64,000 nt of DNA from Salinicoccus sesuvii (GCF_042648145.1 NZ_JBHRWV010000007.1:310001-374000); one strand, 5' to 3'; counted from the stretch's first letter, positions 33,289 to 42,343 are shown. Notes: generated from the sequence alone by a model not told the origin. Made by a program: numbers and translations.

Positions 33289-34866
33289 TTACTTTATCTG
33301 TTGGTTTGAGTTATCGAGGTATTCGTCGATATCGCTTCTTACCATGTTGACTTTCGGTCCATAGATGACTTGAATTGATTTCCCACGGACGACCGTGTTC
33401 ATGGCACCAGTACTTTTAAGCGTATCGGAATTAATCATGTCCGGTTTTTTGACAGTGACACGCAACCGCGTTGCGCAGTTATCAATATCCGTGATGTTAT
33501 CAAGACCGCCAAGTCCTGCAAGAATTGTTTCCGCCTTTCCGGAATCATAGGAAGCTTTATGATTGTTTTCTGCTTCTTCGACATCCTCTTCATCACGTCC
33601 AGGTGTTTTAGCATTGAGTTTCAAAATCAACGTCCTGAAGACGAAATAATATACGAGTATGACCGGAATAGCGAGCACCAGTACCCAGATGTAGTTCGTT
33701 TTTTCGTTCCCTTGGAAGACACCAAAAAGAAGGAATTCGGTAACCCCTGCTGCGAATGTCGAACCGATTGTAATATTGAATAGACTCGCCACAACAAAAC
33801 ATAGGGCAAATAGCAGAGCTTCTGCGACGAACAGAATTGGGGATGCAAATAGTAGCGCAAAGGATATCGGTTCTGTGACACCAGTAATGAAGGCCGTAAG
33901 CCCTATGGAGATCAGAAAACCTGAAGTCGCCTTACGTCTCGGACCTTTAGGTATGGTCGAATACATTGCCAAAACAATACCAATCATACCAAACATAAAG
34001 TGCAGATAGCGCCCACTGTTGAAGAGAGCCAGATTACTGTAGAACTTTGTTGTCTCAGGGTCAGACAACTGTGCTAAGAATATTGTCTGGAATCCTTCCA
34101 CCATTTGTCCATTGACTTCCATTGTTCCCCCGGCGGCCGTCGTCCAAAAAGGAAGATAGAAGACGTGATGCAGACCGAACAAGTAGAGCATTCGCAGCAG
34201 AAGACCATAAAGGAAAGCACCAAGTGTACCAAGCCCAGTTGCAAATTCTCCGAAGTTTGCGATGCCATTTCCAATAGCTGGCCAGATGAGGAACATGAGC
34301 GCGCCAACGATGAGGAAGATGAAAGTATTGATAATCGGAACGAATCTCGAACCACCGAAGAAAGCAAGGAATTCCGGTAGTTTAATGTTATAGAATTTGT
34401 TATGTACTAATCCGGTGACAATACCTGTCAGTATACCGCCGAAGACACCCATCTGAAGTGTCGGTACACCAAATTGAGCTCCTTGGCCAAGTGTTCTCGG
34501 ATCTACACCTTCAGGCGCAAGCTGGCCAGTAATTTCAAGAAGTGAACTAACGGTAATGATCATCACGAAGTATCCGACTACAGCAGCTAAAGCAGCCGGG
34601 CCTTTTTCTCTTTTTGCCAGTCCAATCGTGATACCTACAGCAAAAATCAGCGGCAACGCATCAAATACGCCGGAACCAGCTGCATTCATAATGGTCAGAA
34701 TGGCTTGCAAGATTGTATTGTCGAGAACCGGATATGTCTCGATGACAGCAGTGCCGGACAGTGCTGCTGATACACCAAGTAGCAATCCGGCTACCGGCAG
34801 TATCGCAACTGGTAGAAGAATCGCTTTACCAAGCTGTTGTGCAAAACCCATAAACTTGTCTTTCAT
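33289..34866 (-). CDS. PTS sugar transporter, fused EIIC-EIIB (glucose/maltose family)
   Basis: Takes up and phosphorylates a sugar using the phosphoenolpyruvate relay. 525 residues: an EIIC domain of about ten helices (1-420) containing LFGLHHVFYLPFW and the substrate-loop motif GVTEPISFALLFASP. A charged linker follows, then EIIB (about 445-520) with the phosphorylation cysteine in IDNCATRLRV. There is no EIIA domain, so it must borrow one. The sequence leans towards MalX/alpha-glucoside-type permeases. Start ATG behind GGGG. Upstream lie a cre site and a perfect palindrome, giving catabolite and specific control. Confidence 0.9.
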   Translation of the reverse strand: MKDKFMGFAQQLGKAILLPVAILPVAGLLLGVSAALSGTAVIETYPVLDNTILQAILTIMNAAGSGVFDALPLIFAVGITIGLAKREKGPAALAAVVGYFVMIITVSSLLEITGQLAPEGVDPRTLGQGAQFGVPTLQMGVFGGILTGIVTGLVHNKFYNIKLPEFLAFFGGSRFVPIINTFIFLIVGALMFLIWPAIGNGIANFGEFATGLGTLGAFLYGLLLRMLYLFGLHHVFYLPFWTTAAGGTMEVNGQMVEGFQTIFLAQLSDPETTKFYSNLALFNSGRYLHFMFGMIGIVLAMYSTIPKGPRRKATSGFLISIGLTAFITGVTEPISFALLFASPILFVAEALLFALCFVVASLFNITIGSTFAAGVTEFLLFGVFQGNEKTNYIWVLVLAIPVILVYYFVFRTLILKLNAKTPGRDEEDVEEAENNHKASYDSGKAETILAGLGGLDNITDIDNCATRLRVTVKKPDMINSDTLKSTGAMNTVVRGKSIQVIYGPKVNMVRSDIDEYLDNSNQQIK

Positions 34867-34921
34867 ATTAATCCCCTTTCATCCCTTATGGACATATTGA
34901 TCATTTAGTAATGAAAAATGC

Positions 34922-34935
34922 TGTGAGCGTTTTCA
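34922..34935 (-). promoter_or_regulatory. cre site (CcpA binding) upstream of PTS gene
   Basis: Minus-strand TGAAAACGCTCACA matches the catabolite-responsive consensus TGWAANCGNTNWCA almost fully and lies 56 bases before the PTS start codon, where CcpA would block transcription when glucose is present. Confidence 0.75.
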
Positions 34936-34969
34936 TATAAATCATCATATCAGAGCACATTAATTTGTC

Positions 34970-34991
34970 AATACAAATTATAATTTGTATT
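34970..34991. promoter_or_regulatory. Perfect 22-bp palindrome, probable GntR/UTRA operator
   Basis: Half-site AATACAAATTA and its exact complement meet without a gap. It lies upstream of the PTS-sulfatase operon and just after the gntR terminator. The TTGTAT-type half-sites recall TreR-like operators of the HutC/UTRA class. An imperfect copy (AATACAAATATTA) lies in the leader region upstream of gntR itself, near 35806. Confidence 0.7.
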
Positions 34992-35003
34992 ATCATTTAT
35001 AAT

Positions 35004-35033
35004 AAAATGCGGACCGATGTCGGCCCGCATTTT
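35004..35033 (-). terminator. gntR terminator
   Basis: Arms AAAATGCGG-CCG and CGG-CCGCATTTT with one mismatch and a four-base loop; T-rich on the minus side. Confidence 0.7.
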
Positions 35034-35042
35034 AGGATTCTT

Positions 35043-35765
35043 TTATTTTTGTCTAATGGATTGATACTGATATTTCTCTGTATTGATCACAAGCTCAGTG
35101 TAATCCAGAATACTCCCATCGGTAAGAAAGGTCGTGTTGAAAACCTTAAGTAGCGGAGAAGCTTGATCGCACCCGAAGTACCCGATCATTTCTTCTGTCG
35201 GCATGATTGGGACGACGATATGGTGAGAGTGGTCAATAATCAACTTTCTTTCTTCCTCAATATAGCTGTATTTAGACCTGGAGAGACGCTCATAGGTCAG
35301 ATCCGGATATGCCATTACGCTCATATAACTTGTTTCAATCATCATCGGCTCTCCATCAGCTTCTCTCAACCTGACGATATGATAAACTGGGCTATCTATT
35401 TCCAAATTCAATTTTTGACTGACTTCCCTATTTGCAGCAACAACTTTGAAGTCCAATACTTTAGATGATGCTTTCTTTCCCATCGCTTTCATCTCTTCTG
35501 TAAAGCTTTTGACTGTCGTTGCACGACTGACAACTTTCTTCTCAGCCACATATGTGCCGCTCCCCTGACTACGTGACAAGTAACCTCTTGCCACAAGATT
35601 GTTTGTCGCTTGACGCACTGTAACTCGGCTGACTGAATATTTACTTGATAGTTCTTGCTCGGTTTCTATCGGTTCTCCTTTTGAATAATGACCACTTTTG
35701 ATGTTTTGCATAATATAATTTTCAATCATTTTATACTTCGGGATTTTCTTTGCACTCTGGGCCAA
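35043..35765 (-). CDS. GntR-family regulator with UTRA ligand domain
   Basis: 240 residues. Start is a TTG behind GGAGGAG (MAQSAKKIPKYKMIENYI); a longer open frame upstream has no binding site and is spurious. N-terminal winged helix: IENYIMQNIKSGHYSKGEPIETEQELSSKYSVSRVTVRQATNNLVARGYLSRSQGSGTYV. From about residue 85 a UTRA sensor domain with SPVYHIVRLREADGEPMMIETSYM and the final LDYTELVI strand. This subtype senses sugar phosphates. It sits upstream of and in line with the PTS-sulfatase operon and most likely represses it through the palindrome between them. Confidence 0.92.
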   Translation of the reverse strand: MAQSAKKIPKYKMIENYIMQNIKSGHYSKGEPIETEQELSSKYSVSRVTVRQATNNLVARGYLSRSQGSGTYVAEKKVVSRATTVKSFTEEMKAMGKKASSKVLDFKVVAANREVSQKLNLEIDSPVYHIVRLREADGEPMMIETSYMSVMAYPDLTYERLSRSKYSYIEEERKLIIDHSHHIVVPIMPTEEMIGYFGCDQASPLLKVFNTTFLTDGSILDYTELVINTEKYQYQSIRQK

Positions 35766-36107
35766 ATTAATCTCCTCCTGAATTTTGATTCCGACCGGAT
35801 TTATTAATACAAATATTATATAAATTATAACAAAAACATTCAGCTTCTGCAGATATACGTACCTGCCTAGGCGTGTATTCCAACATGATGTGTAATGAAA
35901 CTGAAACAACATAGTTACCACAGAATTAAATCTCCGTTTTTCGAAATTACCGTGTTGGTTATCATACATAAGAAGTATCAAAATCCAATCTAATTGAGAA
36001 ACATTTTCAATGTAAGGACTTTAGGCTGACTCCAATACTAAAGTAGACATGATATAATCAGGAGGGAATTTATACATATACCATTTGGAAAATTGGAGGT
36101 ACAGCAA
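35766..36107. other. Divergent intergenic region, 342 bases
   Basis: Between gntR and the ABC exporter. Holds an imperfect copy of the operator half-site near 35806 and a TATAAT box at 36053-36058 on the plus strand, the likely -10 for the exporter. A second strong AGGAGGG at 36060-36066 has no start codon after it. No gene seen. Confidence 0.45.
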
Positions 36108-37829
36108 TTGAAACGCTTTTTTTCTTACTATGCACCATATAAACTCTTATTCTTCACTGACTTTTTCTGTGCGGTTGTAGTCGGGTTACTTGAACTCGGT
36201 TTTCCGCTCATTGTCAATCTCTTCATTGATAGATTACTCCCCTCCGGTAATTGGCAATGGATCATCATAGCCGCTGCCGGTCTCATTTTGGTCTATATGC
36301 TCAATACCTTCTTGCAGTTTATAGTCACCTACTACGGTCACATGCTCGGGACGAACATAGAACGAGATATACGTAATGACCTCTATGGTCACATCCAGCG
36401 GCTATCCTATCGTTTCTTTGATAATACGAAAACAGGCAAACTTTTAACACGATTGACCAACGATTTAATGAACGTTGGCGAAATGGCGCACCATGGTCCG
36501 GAAGACCTTTTCATTGCCATAATGACTCTACTTGGCGCGTTTGCGATCATGTTCGCTATACATCCACAATTGGCAATCATTTCATTTATCATTGTTCCGC
36601 TTATACTTGTAATCGCCATCTACTTCAACAAAAAGATGACTGTCGCATTTAGAGAACTTTTTGGACGTGTATCAGACTTCAACCACTTGATTGAGGACAA
36701 AATTGGCGGCATTAGATTGGTTCAGGCGTTTGCAAATGAGCAACGCGAGTACGATAACTTCAAAATGATCAACGACGCGTTTAGGCAGACAAAGCTGAAA
36801 GCTTATAAGATTATGGCATTCAATACATCCAGTACATATATGCTAATGCGTCTCGTCACGGTATTCATACTAATCGCAGGTGCGTACTACACAATGAATG
36901 GTGAATTGACATTCGGAGAATTCGCGGCATTCATTCTCATCTCGAATATCCTTTTCAAACCACTTGAGAAGATCAACGCTGTGATTGAGCTTTATCCGAA
37001 CGGAATTGCCGGCTTCAATCACTTTACAGAAATCATGCGCGAGGTGCCGGACGTAAAGGATCACGAAAATGCGGTACCCCTCGAATCTGCAAGAGGCCAA
37101 ATCGACTACAATGATGTTACTTTTGCCTATGATGACAAAACAGTGCTAAACAGTATCTCTCTAGCCATCAATCCAGGGGAAACAGTTGCTTTTGTTGGAC
37201 CAAGCGGTGCAGGTAAAACGACATTGTGTTCTCTTCTACCAAGATTCTACGATGTAACACGAGGGTCCATCCAAGTGGATGGTAAGGATATACGAGACTA
37301 TACGCTTGCTTCATTGAGAGAAAATATCGGAACTGTCCAGCAAGATGTCTTTTTGTTTTCCGGTACATTGAGAGACAACGTTGCTTACGGTAAACCTGAA
37401 GCTGAAGATGAAGAAATATATGCGGCGCTTGAGAAAGCTCAATTGAAAGAACTCGTGGATAGCTACCGGGACGGGTTGGATACCGTTGTTGGGGAACGTG
37501 GTGTTAAACTGTCAGGTGGACAGAAACAACGTATCGCCATTGCACGTATGTTCTTGAAAAACCCACCGATTCTCATACTCGATGAAGCGACAAGTGCACT
37601 CGACACTGCAACAGAAGTGCAGATTCAGACTGCTTTGAATCGTCTCGCTGAAGGCCGGACAACACTGGTCATCGCCCACCGTCTCGCTACTATCAAGAAT
37701 GCAGATCGCATCATGGTCGTCACTAAAGAAGGCATCGCTGAAAACGGCAGTCACGAATCACTCATGGCGAAAAAGGATGGTATATATAAGTCATTGCACG
37801 ATGCTCAATTTGCTTATCAAACTACTTAA
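36108..37829 (+). CDS. ABC exporter, single-gene homodimer type (Sav1866-like)
   Basis: 573 residues: six-helix domain then nucleotide-binding domain with Walker A GPSGAGKTT, Q-loop TVQQDVFLF, perfect signature LSGGQKQR, Walker B PILILDEATSALD with catalytic Glu and H-loop VIAHRLAT. Because every catalytic element is intact in one protein, it should work as a homodimer, unlike the other two ABC systems in the window. The TTG start lies eight bases behind TTGGAGG; a TTG five codons earlier includes that site. Likely multidrug or lipid exporter; monocistronic. Confidence 0.9.
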   Translation: MKRFFSYYAPYKLLFFTDFFCAVVVGLLELGFPLIVNLFIDRLLPSGNWQWIIIAAAGLILVYMLNTFLQFIVTYYGHMLGTNIERDIRNDLYGHIQRLSYRFFDNTKTGKLLTRLTNDLMNVGEMAHHGPEDLFIAIMTLLGAFAIMFAIHPQLAIISFIIVPLILVIAIYFNKKMTVAFRELFGRVSDFNHLIEDKIGGIRLVQAFANEQREYDNFKMINDAFRQTKLKAYKIMAFNTSSTYMLMRLVTVFILIAGAYYTMNGELTFGEFAAFILISNILFKPLEKINAVIELYPNGIAGFNHFTEIMREVPDVKDHENAVPLESARGQIDYNDVTFAYDDKTVLNSISLAINPGETVAFVGPSGAGKTTLCSLLPRFYDVTRGSIQVDGKDIRDYTLASLRENIGTVQQDVFLFSGTLRDNVAYGKPEAEDEEIYAALEKAQLKELVDSYRDGLDTVVGERGVKLSGGQKQRIAIARMFLKNPPILILDEATSALDTATEVQIQTALNRLAEGRTTLVIAHRLATIKNADRIMVVTKEGIAENGSHESLMAKKDGIYKSLHDAQFAYQTT

Positions 37830-37896
37830 AAACCGAACTAAATCACAAAAACATTGTATTTTTAAACTAAAACATGAACATCACTTAAAAATAGTG

Positions 37897-37924
37897 TTGA
37901 AAAGTTCGTTTATTGTGTTATGAT
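37897..37924 (+). promoter_or_regulatory. Promoter of the xpt-pbuX operon
   Basis: TTGAAA and TATGAT with a 16-base spacer, about 25 bases before the riboswitch aptamer. Confidence 0.6.
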
Positions 37925-37945
37925 TATCTACATCTTAAATACAAA

Positions 37946-38079
37946 GCACTCATATAATCGCGGGGATATGGCCTGCAAGTTTCTACCGGAACACCGTAAA
38001 TGTTCTGACTATGGGTGAGTAACTTGCGTGATTACACTCGAAGTATACTCATCTCATGATGTGTGCTTTGAGTTTTTTT
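37946..38079 (+). promoter_or_regulatory. Guanine-type purine riboswitch with terminator
   Basis: The aptamer (about 37946-38021) has all the family marks: TATAATCGCGGGGATATGGC, the L2 loop CAAGTTTCTACCGG, ACCGTAAATGT and GACTATGGGTGAG. The base that pairs with the ligand is C (in GACTAT), which means guanine/hypoxanthine rather than adenine. P1 is closed by ACTCA/TGAGT. A terminator hairpin begins ACTCGAAG and closes with CTTTGAGT and seven T (38036-38079). Ligand binding should turn off xpt and pbuX. Confidence 0.95.
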
Positions 38080-38110
38080 GTTTTTAAAAATACTTTTTGG
38101 GGTGTTGTTC

Positions 38111-38695
38111 ATGCAGTTGCTTAAGGAAAAAATACTGAGCGAAGGTGTTGCACTTTCAAACACGGTACTGAAAGTGGATCAATTTTTAAATCATCAAATT
38201 GACCCTGCTCTTATGGCTGAGATCGGTCAAGCATTCAAAGAACGGTTTGAAGGAAAGAATATTACGAGGATACTGACACTGGAATCTTCAGGTATCGCGC
38301 CTTCCGTAATGGCAGGACTTGCGCTCGGTGTTCCGGTTGTATTCGCAAGGAAAAGAAAATCACTGACCTTGGACGAGAATCTCCTTACTGCAGAGGTCTA
38401 TTCATATACTAAACAGGAAACAAATACTATCGCTGTTGCCGACAAATTCATCAATGACTCAGATGTTGTACTCATTATAGACGACTTCCTTGCTAACGGG
38501 GAAGCTGCTAACGCACTGGCCGAAGTCGTTGAATTAGCTGGTGCTGAAGTTGCCGGAATTGGTATCGTCATTGAAAAATCATTCCAAAGTGGTCCGCAGA
38601 AACTTAAAGATAGAGGCTATCATGTTGAGTCGCTCGCGCGTATTGCCTCCTTATCCAATGGAGAAATCAAATTCCTATCAGAGGTGAACGCATAA
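38111..38695 (+). CDS. xpt: Xanthine phosphoribosyltransferase
   Basis: Salvages xanthine to XMP with PRPP. 194 residues starting MQLLKEKILSEGVAL behind GGGGTG; the upstream frame lies in the riboswitch terminator. PRTase fold with the base motif TLESSGIAPSVMAGLALGVPVVFARKRKS near residue 55 and PRPP loop VLIIDDFLANGEAA near 125. It is the first gene after the guanine riboswitch and overlaps pbuX by one base. Confidence 0.97.
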   Translation: MQLLKEKILSEGVALSNTVLKVDQFLNHQIDPALMAEIGQAFKERFEGKNITRILTLESSGIAPSVMAGLALGVPVVFARKRKSLTLDENLLTAEVYSYTKQETNTIAVADKFINDSDVVLIIDDFLANGEAANALAEVVELAGAEVAGIGIVIEKSFQSGPQKLKDRGYHVESLARIASLSNGEIKFLSEVNA

Positions 38696-40002
38696 TGCAG
38701 ATGTCAAAAACAAAACAAATGTCACTCGGTTTCCAACACGTACTCGCTATGTATGCAGGTGCAGTCGTCGTCCCACTGATTGTCGGTGGGGCCATCGGTC
38801 TTACATCTGCCCAACTAACGTACTTGATTGCGATTGATATCTTCATGTGTGGAATCGCAACTATCCTTCAGGTCTGGAAGAACCAGTTTTCAGGCATCGG
38901 CCTTCCTGTTGTGCTTGGTTGTACCTTCACTGCCGTCGGACCGATGATTGCAATTGGCAATACTTACGGCATTACTTCAATCTATGGCGCAATACTAGTC
39001 ACTGGACTATTCGTTTTACTCATTGGAAAATACTTCAGCAAGATGATCCGCTTCTTCCCGCCAGTGGTGACCGGGACTGTCGTCACCATCATAGGAATTA
39101 CACTCGTTCCAGTCGCTATGCATGATATATCCGGTGGCCAAGGGAGTGCGGATTACGGTTCTGGCATCAACCTTGCCCTTGGATTTAGCACACTTGCAGT
39201 CATATTGATTCTTTTCAGATTCGGTAAAGGCTTCCTTAAGTCCATTGCTATTTTAAGCGGTATCGTCATTGTCACTGTCATCAGTTCATTCTTCGGTATG
39301 GTAGACATGTCTGAAGTCCGGGATGCATCATGGTTCCACCTACCACACTTCTTCTTTTTCGGTATGCCAGAATTCCATCTGGTACCGATCTTGACGATGA
39401 TGCTTGTGGCAATCGTCGGTCTGGTCGAAGCGACAGGTGTCTACTTCGCACTCGGTGATATTTGTGAAAAGGACATCGAAGAAAAAGACCTTAAGCGCGG
39501 CTATCGTGCAGAAGGTATGGCCATCATTCTCGGAGGTCTATTTAATGCCTTTCCTTATACAACCTACTCTCAAAATGTTGGGCTCGTACAGCTTTCCGGC
39601 GTACGCAACAAACGTATTATCTACATCGCTGGTGTCATGTTGATACTACTTGGACTTGTGCCAAAAATCGGTGCTATCACAATGGGCATCCCGACACCTG
39701 TCCTTGGTGGTGCAATGCTTGCGATGTTTGGTATGGTCATCTCATATGGCATCAAAATGCTCTCAAGAGTTGACTTTGAAAATCAGAACAACCTGATGAT
39801 TGTTGCGATATCAATCGGAATGGGACTCGGTGTCACAGCAGTACCCGATCTCTTTGCCATCGTTCCACCGACATTTGGTGTCGTTGCGGAAAGCGGTATT
39901 GTACTTGGCAGTTTAACTGCAATCATTCTTAATCTGATATTTAACCTAAGAAGTGAAAACATCAAACAACCTACGCTTGAAAATGAACAGATTACACAGT
40001 AA
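38695..40002 (+). CDS. pbuX: Xanthine permease
   Basis: Proton-xanthine symporter of the NCS2 family, about 14 helices, 435 residues. The motif FQHVLAMYAGAVVVPLIVGGA opens helix 1; the family signature region with GVIEATGVYFALGD-like sequence (here VGLVEATGVYFALGD) and RGYRAEGMAIILGGLFNAFPYTTYSQNVGLV near residues 265-300 holds the substrate site. Translationally coupled to xpt (TAATG), under the guanine riboswitch. Confidence 0.96.
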   Translation: MQMSKTKQMSLGFQHVLAMYAGAVVVPLIVGGAIGLTSAQLTYLIAIDIFMCGIATILQVWKNQFSGIGLPVVLGCTFTAVGPMIAIGNTYGITSIYGAILVTGLFVLLIGKYFSKMIRFFPPVVTGTVVTIIGITLVPVAMHDISGGQGSADYGSGINLALGFSTLAVILILFRFGKGFLKSIAILSGIVIVTVISSFFGMVDMSEVRDASWFHLPHFFFFGMPEFHLVPILTMMLVAIVGLVEATGVYFALGDICEKDIEEKDLKRGYRAEGMAIILGGLFNAFPYTTYSQNVGLVQLSGVRNKRIIYIAGVMLILLGLVPKIGAITMGIPTPVLGGAMLAMFGMVISYGIKMLSRVDFENQNNLMIVAISIGMGLGVTAVPDLFAIVPPTFGVVAESGIVLGSLTAIILNLIFNLRSENIKQPTLENEQITQ

Positions 40003-40008
40003 GTCAAT

Positions 40009-40046
40009 AAAAGCACCATGCGACAAAATATCGCATGGTGCTTTTT
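40009..40046. terminator. Bidirectional terminator
   Basis: Arms AAAAGCACCATGCGA and TCGCATGGTGCTTTT, eight-base loop; ends pbuX and the convergent small membrane gene. Confidence 0.9.
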
Positions 40047-40051
40047 CAATG

Positions 40052-40240
40052 TTACATACTGCTTAATATTATCAATACTCCGACGACTACGATTTCCATT
40101 CCAATCATCCACTTTAGAAAAATATCAGCATCGGAGTTCTTCATGCTTCTACCGTTGTTGTTGAAAAGCATCGATCGTCTCGTAAACAGTAGCACAGCAG
40201 TCAGAAAAATGATCGGCAGCATCAGTGTCACGTAGACCAT
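40052..40240 (-). CDS. Small two-helix membrane protein, 62 residues
   Basis: Starts MVYVTLMLPII at an ATG seven bases behind GGAGGG. Two hydrophobic helices (about 4-20 and 45-62) joined by a polar loop with RRSMLFNNNGRSMKNSDAD. No family recognised. It lies after the DUF4179 gene on the same strand, 97 bases away, and ends at the shared terminator. Confidence 0.65.
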   Translation of the reverse strand: MVYVTLMLPIIFLTAVLLFTRRSMLFNNNGRSMKNSDADIFLKWMIGMEIVVVGVLIILSSM

Positions 40241-40337
40241 AATCTTACCCTCCATTTTCAGCGATCACCATCGTTTGCACATTCGTTTAATCTTGCAGAA
40301 TCTCTTATTCCTATTATACCCGTTATGCATTTTGGCA

Positions 40338-41381
40338 TCACCTATTATCTGGAATTTCTATTTCAATATTATGTTGATAAGAAAGTGGGTTATTGGAAGA
40401 CATTCGACGAAATACGAGATCTACATGTTTTGCTTCATTCAATTCTTCTATCGTTCCTTCTGAAAGCGATTTATAGTATCTAAATATCCCATCGGAATTC
40501 TGGCTTAATACATAAGTTTGACCCAATTGATCAGTCAGCTCGGCTATTATCCCATTATAGTCATCATTTACGATTTCTTCTGTTTTCAATGCGGCATTGA
40601 ACGGATGGATACTCAGAGACTCAGCACGAATTGGCGAGTTATGATTCCCTGGTGCCCCCTCCAGGGGTATTGTTTTGGTGTCCTCATAAATACTTCCTGG
40701 GTCGAGCGTCAAATCGAATGTGTAGTTATGATGTATACGTTCTTCAAGGCCCCTTTCCATAGCTCCTGGTATTTGCGGATCGGATATTGTTATATCCACA
40801 TCTATGTCTGTTTCATTTTCCAAATTGGTATCATGATAAAAGGTGACAATATTTTGATACACTTGCCCTTGGGCTTCTCCCGCTGCAATTGAATAAATAT
40901 CAAGCGTCTCACCGTTTACGGACAGCTCTAAGATCCGAGGGAACATCAGATAGTTTAATTGCTCATCATGCGCTTTAAAATCGAGAAGAAAGTTGAAGGA
41001 AATTGAATGTGAGTCAGCTGCAACATCAGTCAACTTTATCGACAGACCCTCATATACTTCAACTTGGTTAATTTCGTTCTTGTAATCTTCCACCCCTGTA
41101 CCCAAAAAAGTTTTTAAAGACTGATGGATGTTTTCAAAAGCATTAAAAACATTGGCCTGAATGCTATTGCTAACAGGACTTAAAAATATACCTGTAAATA
41201 ATATGGCAGCTAGTACTACCCCTATCAATGCTCTTAAAGGCGTTTTATTATTTTTACGTTGTTCAGGAATGGACGCTTTAAACCTTTTTAGTATCCGATC
41301 TTCTTCCTCAACAGACAATGGTACATAATCATATTCTGCGGCTTGTGCATCATTAAACTTTTCGAACATGATCTTATTCAT
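40338..41381 (-). CDS. DUF4179 membrane protein, probable anti-sigma factor
   Basis: 347 residues: a cytosolic N-terminus of about 65 residues (EEEDRILKRFKASIP), one membrane helix (LRALIGVVLAAILFTGIFLSPV), then a large outer domain with the DUF4179-type opening (NVFNAFENIHQSLKTFLG; VYEGLSIKLTDVAADSHSISFNF). Start MNKIMFEKFND behind GGGAGGGG, overlapping the sigma-factor stop by eight bases. The sigma/DUF4179 couple is common in Bacillota, where the membrane protein is thought to hold the sigma factor. That role is inferred from context here. Confidence 0.8.
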   Translation of the reverse strand: MNKIMFEKFNDAQAAEYDYVPLSVEEEDRILKRFKASIPEQRKNNKTPLRALIGVVLAAILFTGIFLSPVSNSIQANVFNAFENIHQSLKTFLGTGVEDYKNEINQVEVYEGLSIKLTDVAADSHSISFNFLLDFKAHDEQLNYLMFPRILELSVNGETLDIYSIAAGEAQGQVYQNIVTFYHDTNLENETDIDVDITISDPQIPGAMERGLEERIHHNYTFDLTLDPGSIYEDTKTIPLEGAPGNHNSPIRAESLSIHPFNAALKTEEIVNDDYNGIIAELTDQLGQTYVLSQNSDGIFRYYKSLSEGTIEELNEAKHVDLVFRRMSSNNPLSYQHNIEIEIPDNR

Positions 41382-41892
41382 TATTGTACCCCTCCCTGAG
41401 TCTTTTTCTGGCTCTGGAAACATGATTATATGCACTGTCTGGAGTTATTCCCAACAGTTCAGCAGATTCCTTTACACTGTAGCCGTCTATATAAATATAT
41501 GTAAGCAATTTCTGGTCAATCGGCTTAAGGCTTCTAATAAGATCTTCAAACTCCATCTTCCAGAAGCTGTCTGTCGCATGCCCTGTGTCTAACTGGTATG
41601 ATTCATCGTGAAGTTCTTTCCTATATTTCCGTAGTATGTCTATTGCTTGAAAACGTGCAATAACTCCGATCCAGTTTTTGAATGACGAACGATTAGAATC
41701 ATAATAATCAATATTATTCCAGATAGACAGGAGCACATCGTTAAAACACTCTTCTTCATGAGACTCCAATTGATATAGATGTTTGTTGATAATATATTTA
41801 AGAAGCCCCCCGTGTGTACGGACCAAAAGCTCGATGCCAGATTCATCATGCTTCTTTATCTTTTTAATAATTCTTTTGGTTTTTATGTCCAA
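41374..41892 (-). CDS. ECF-type RNA polymerase sigma factor
   Basis: 172 residues. Region 2 near 20-90 (LLKYIINKHL...CFNDVLLSIWNNIDYYD...FKNWIGVIARFQAIDILRKYR) and region 4 near 110-165 (LIRSLKPIDQKLLTYIYIDGYSVKESAELLGITPDSAYNHVSRARKRLRE) are both complete. The N-terminus has an extra basic helix. Start ATG behind GGAGG. Followed by the DUF4179 gene in an overlapping pair. Signal and regulon unknown. Confidence 0.92.
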   Translation of the reverse strand: MDIKTKRIIKKIKKHDESGIELLVRTHGGLLKYIINKHLYQLESHEEECFNDVLLSIWNNIDYYDSNRSSFKNWIGVIARFQAIDILRKYRKELHDESYQLDTGHATDSFWKMEFEDLIRSLKPIDQKLLTYIYIDGYSVKESAELLGITPDSAYNHVSRARKRLREGYNNE

Positions 41893-42112
41893 GATTTCTT
41901 TCCTCCTTTACTGCTCACCCATATTTACGTATGTTATAAGGAGAATCTATCATTTGATTTTTACATCAAATATTATGAACTCGGTAAAGAAAATTAAAAG
42001 TTACTCTAAAGCTACAATGGGAGTGTTCAATGTATCTAGTTTGTTTAATCGAAAAGTTATAACAAGCGACAAAATATAAAGTAAATTGGTTCACTAAGGG
42101 AGGATACAAAAT

Positions 42113-42343
42113 ATGGAGCTATTAACATGGATAACTATAGGTTTCATAATGACAGGGTGTTCGCTTTTAATATGTATGAAAAAAGGAATGGAAAGTAAGC
42201 TTGCTTCTATTACGATAGCTGGTGAAGATGAAAAAAGCCAAAGAGAGGCTCAACTTCTAATCTGGTGGATAGTAAGCACGACGGTTTGGGGAGTAGTAAG
42301 CATAATGCTTATCGTTTTATGGTTTAATCTCTACTTTGGATAA
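42113..42343 (+). CDS. Small membrane protein, 76 residues
   Basis: ATG behind AAGGGAGG. Two hydrophobic helices (about 3-22 and 48-74, the second rich in Trp: IWWIVSTTVWGVV) split by a charged loop. No family recognised. Stands alone between the divergent sigma gene and ynbB with its own terminator. Confidence 0.65.
   Translation: MELLTWITIGFIMTGCSLLICMKKGMESKLASITIAGEDEKSQREAQLLIWWIVSTTVWGVVSIMLIVLWFNLYFG

Noticed and set aside
35766..35981. N-terminal extension of the GntR regulator by 72 residues
   Set aside because: The extension has no start signal and a hydrophobic, unrelated sequence; the TTG behind GGAGGAG gives a normal family N-terminus.
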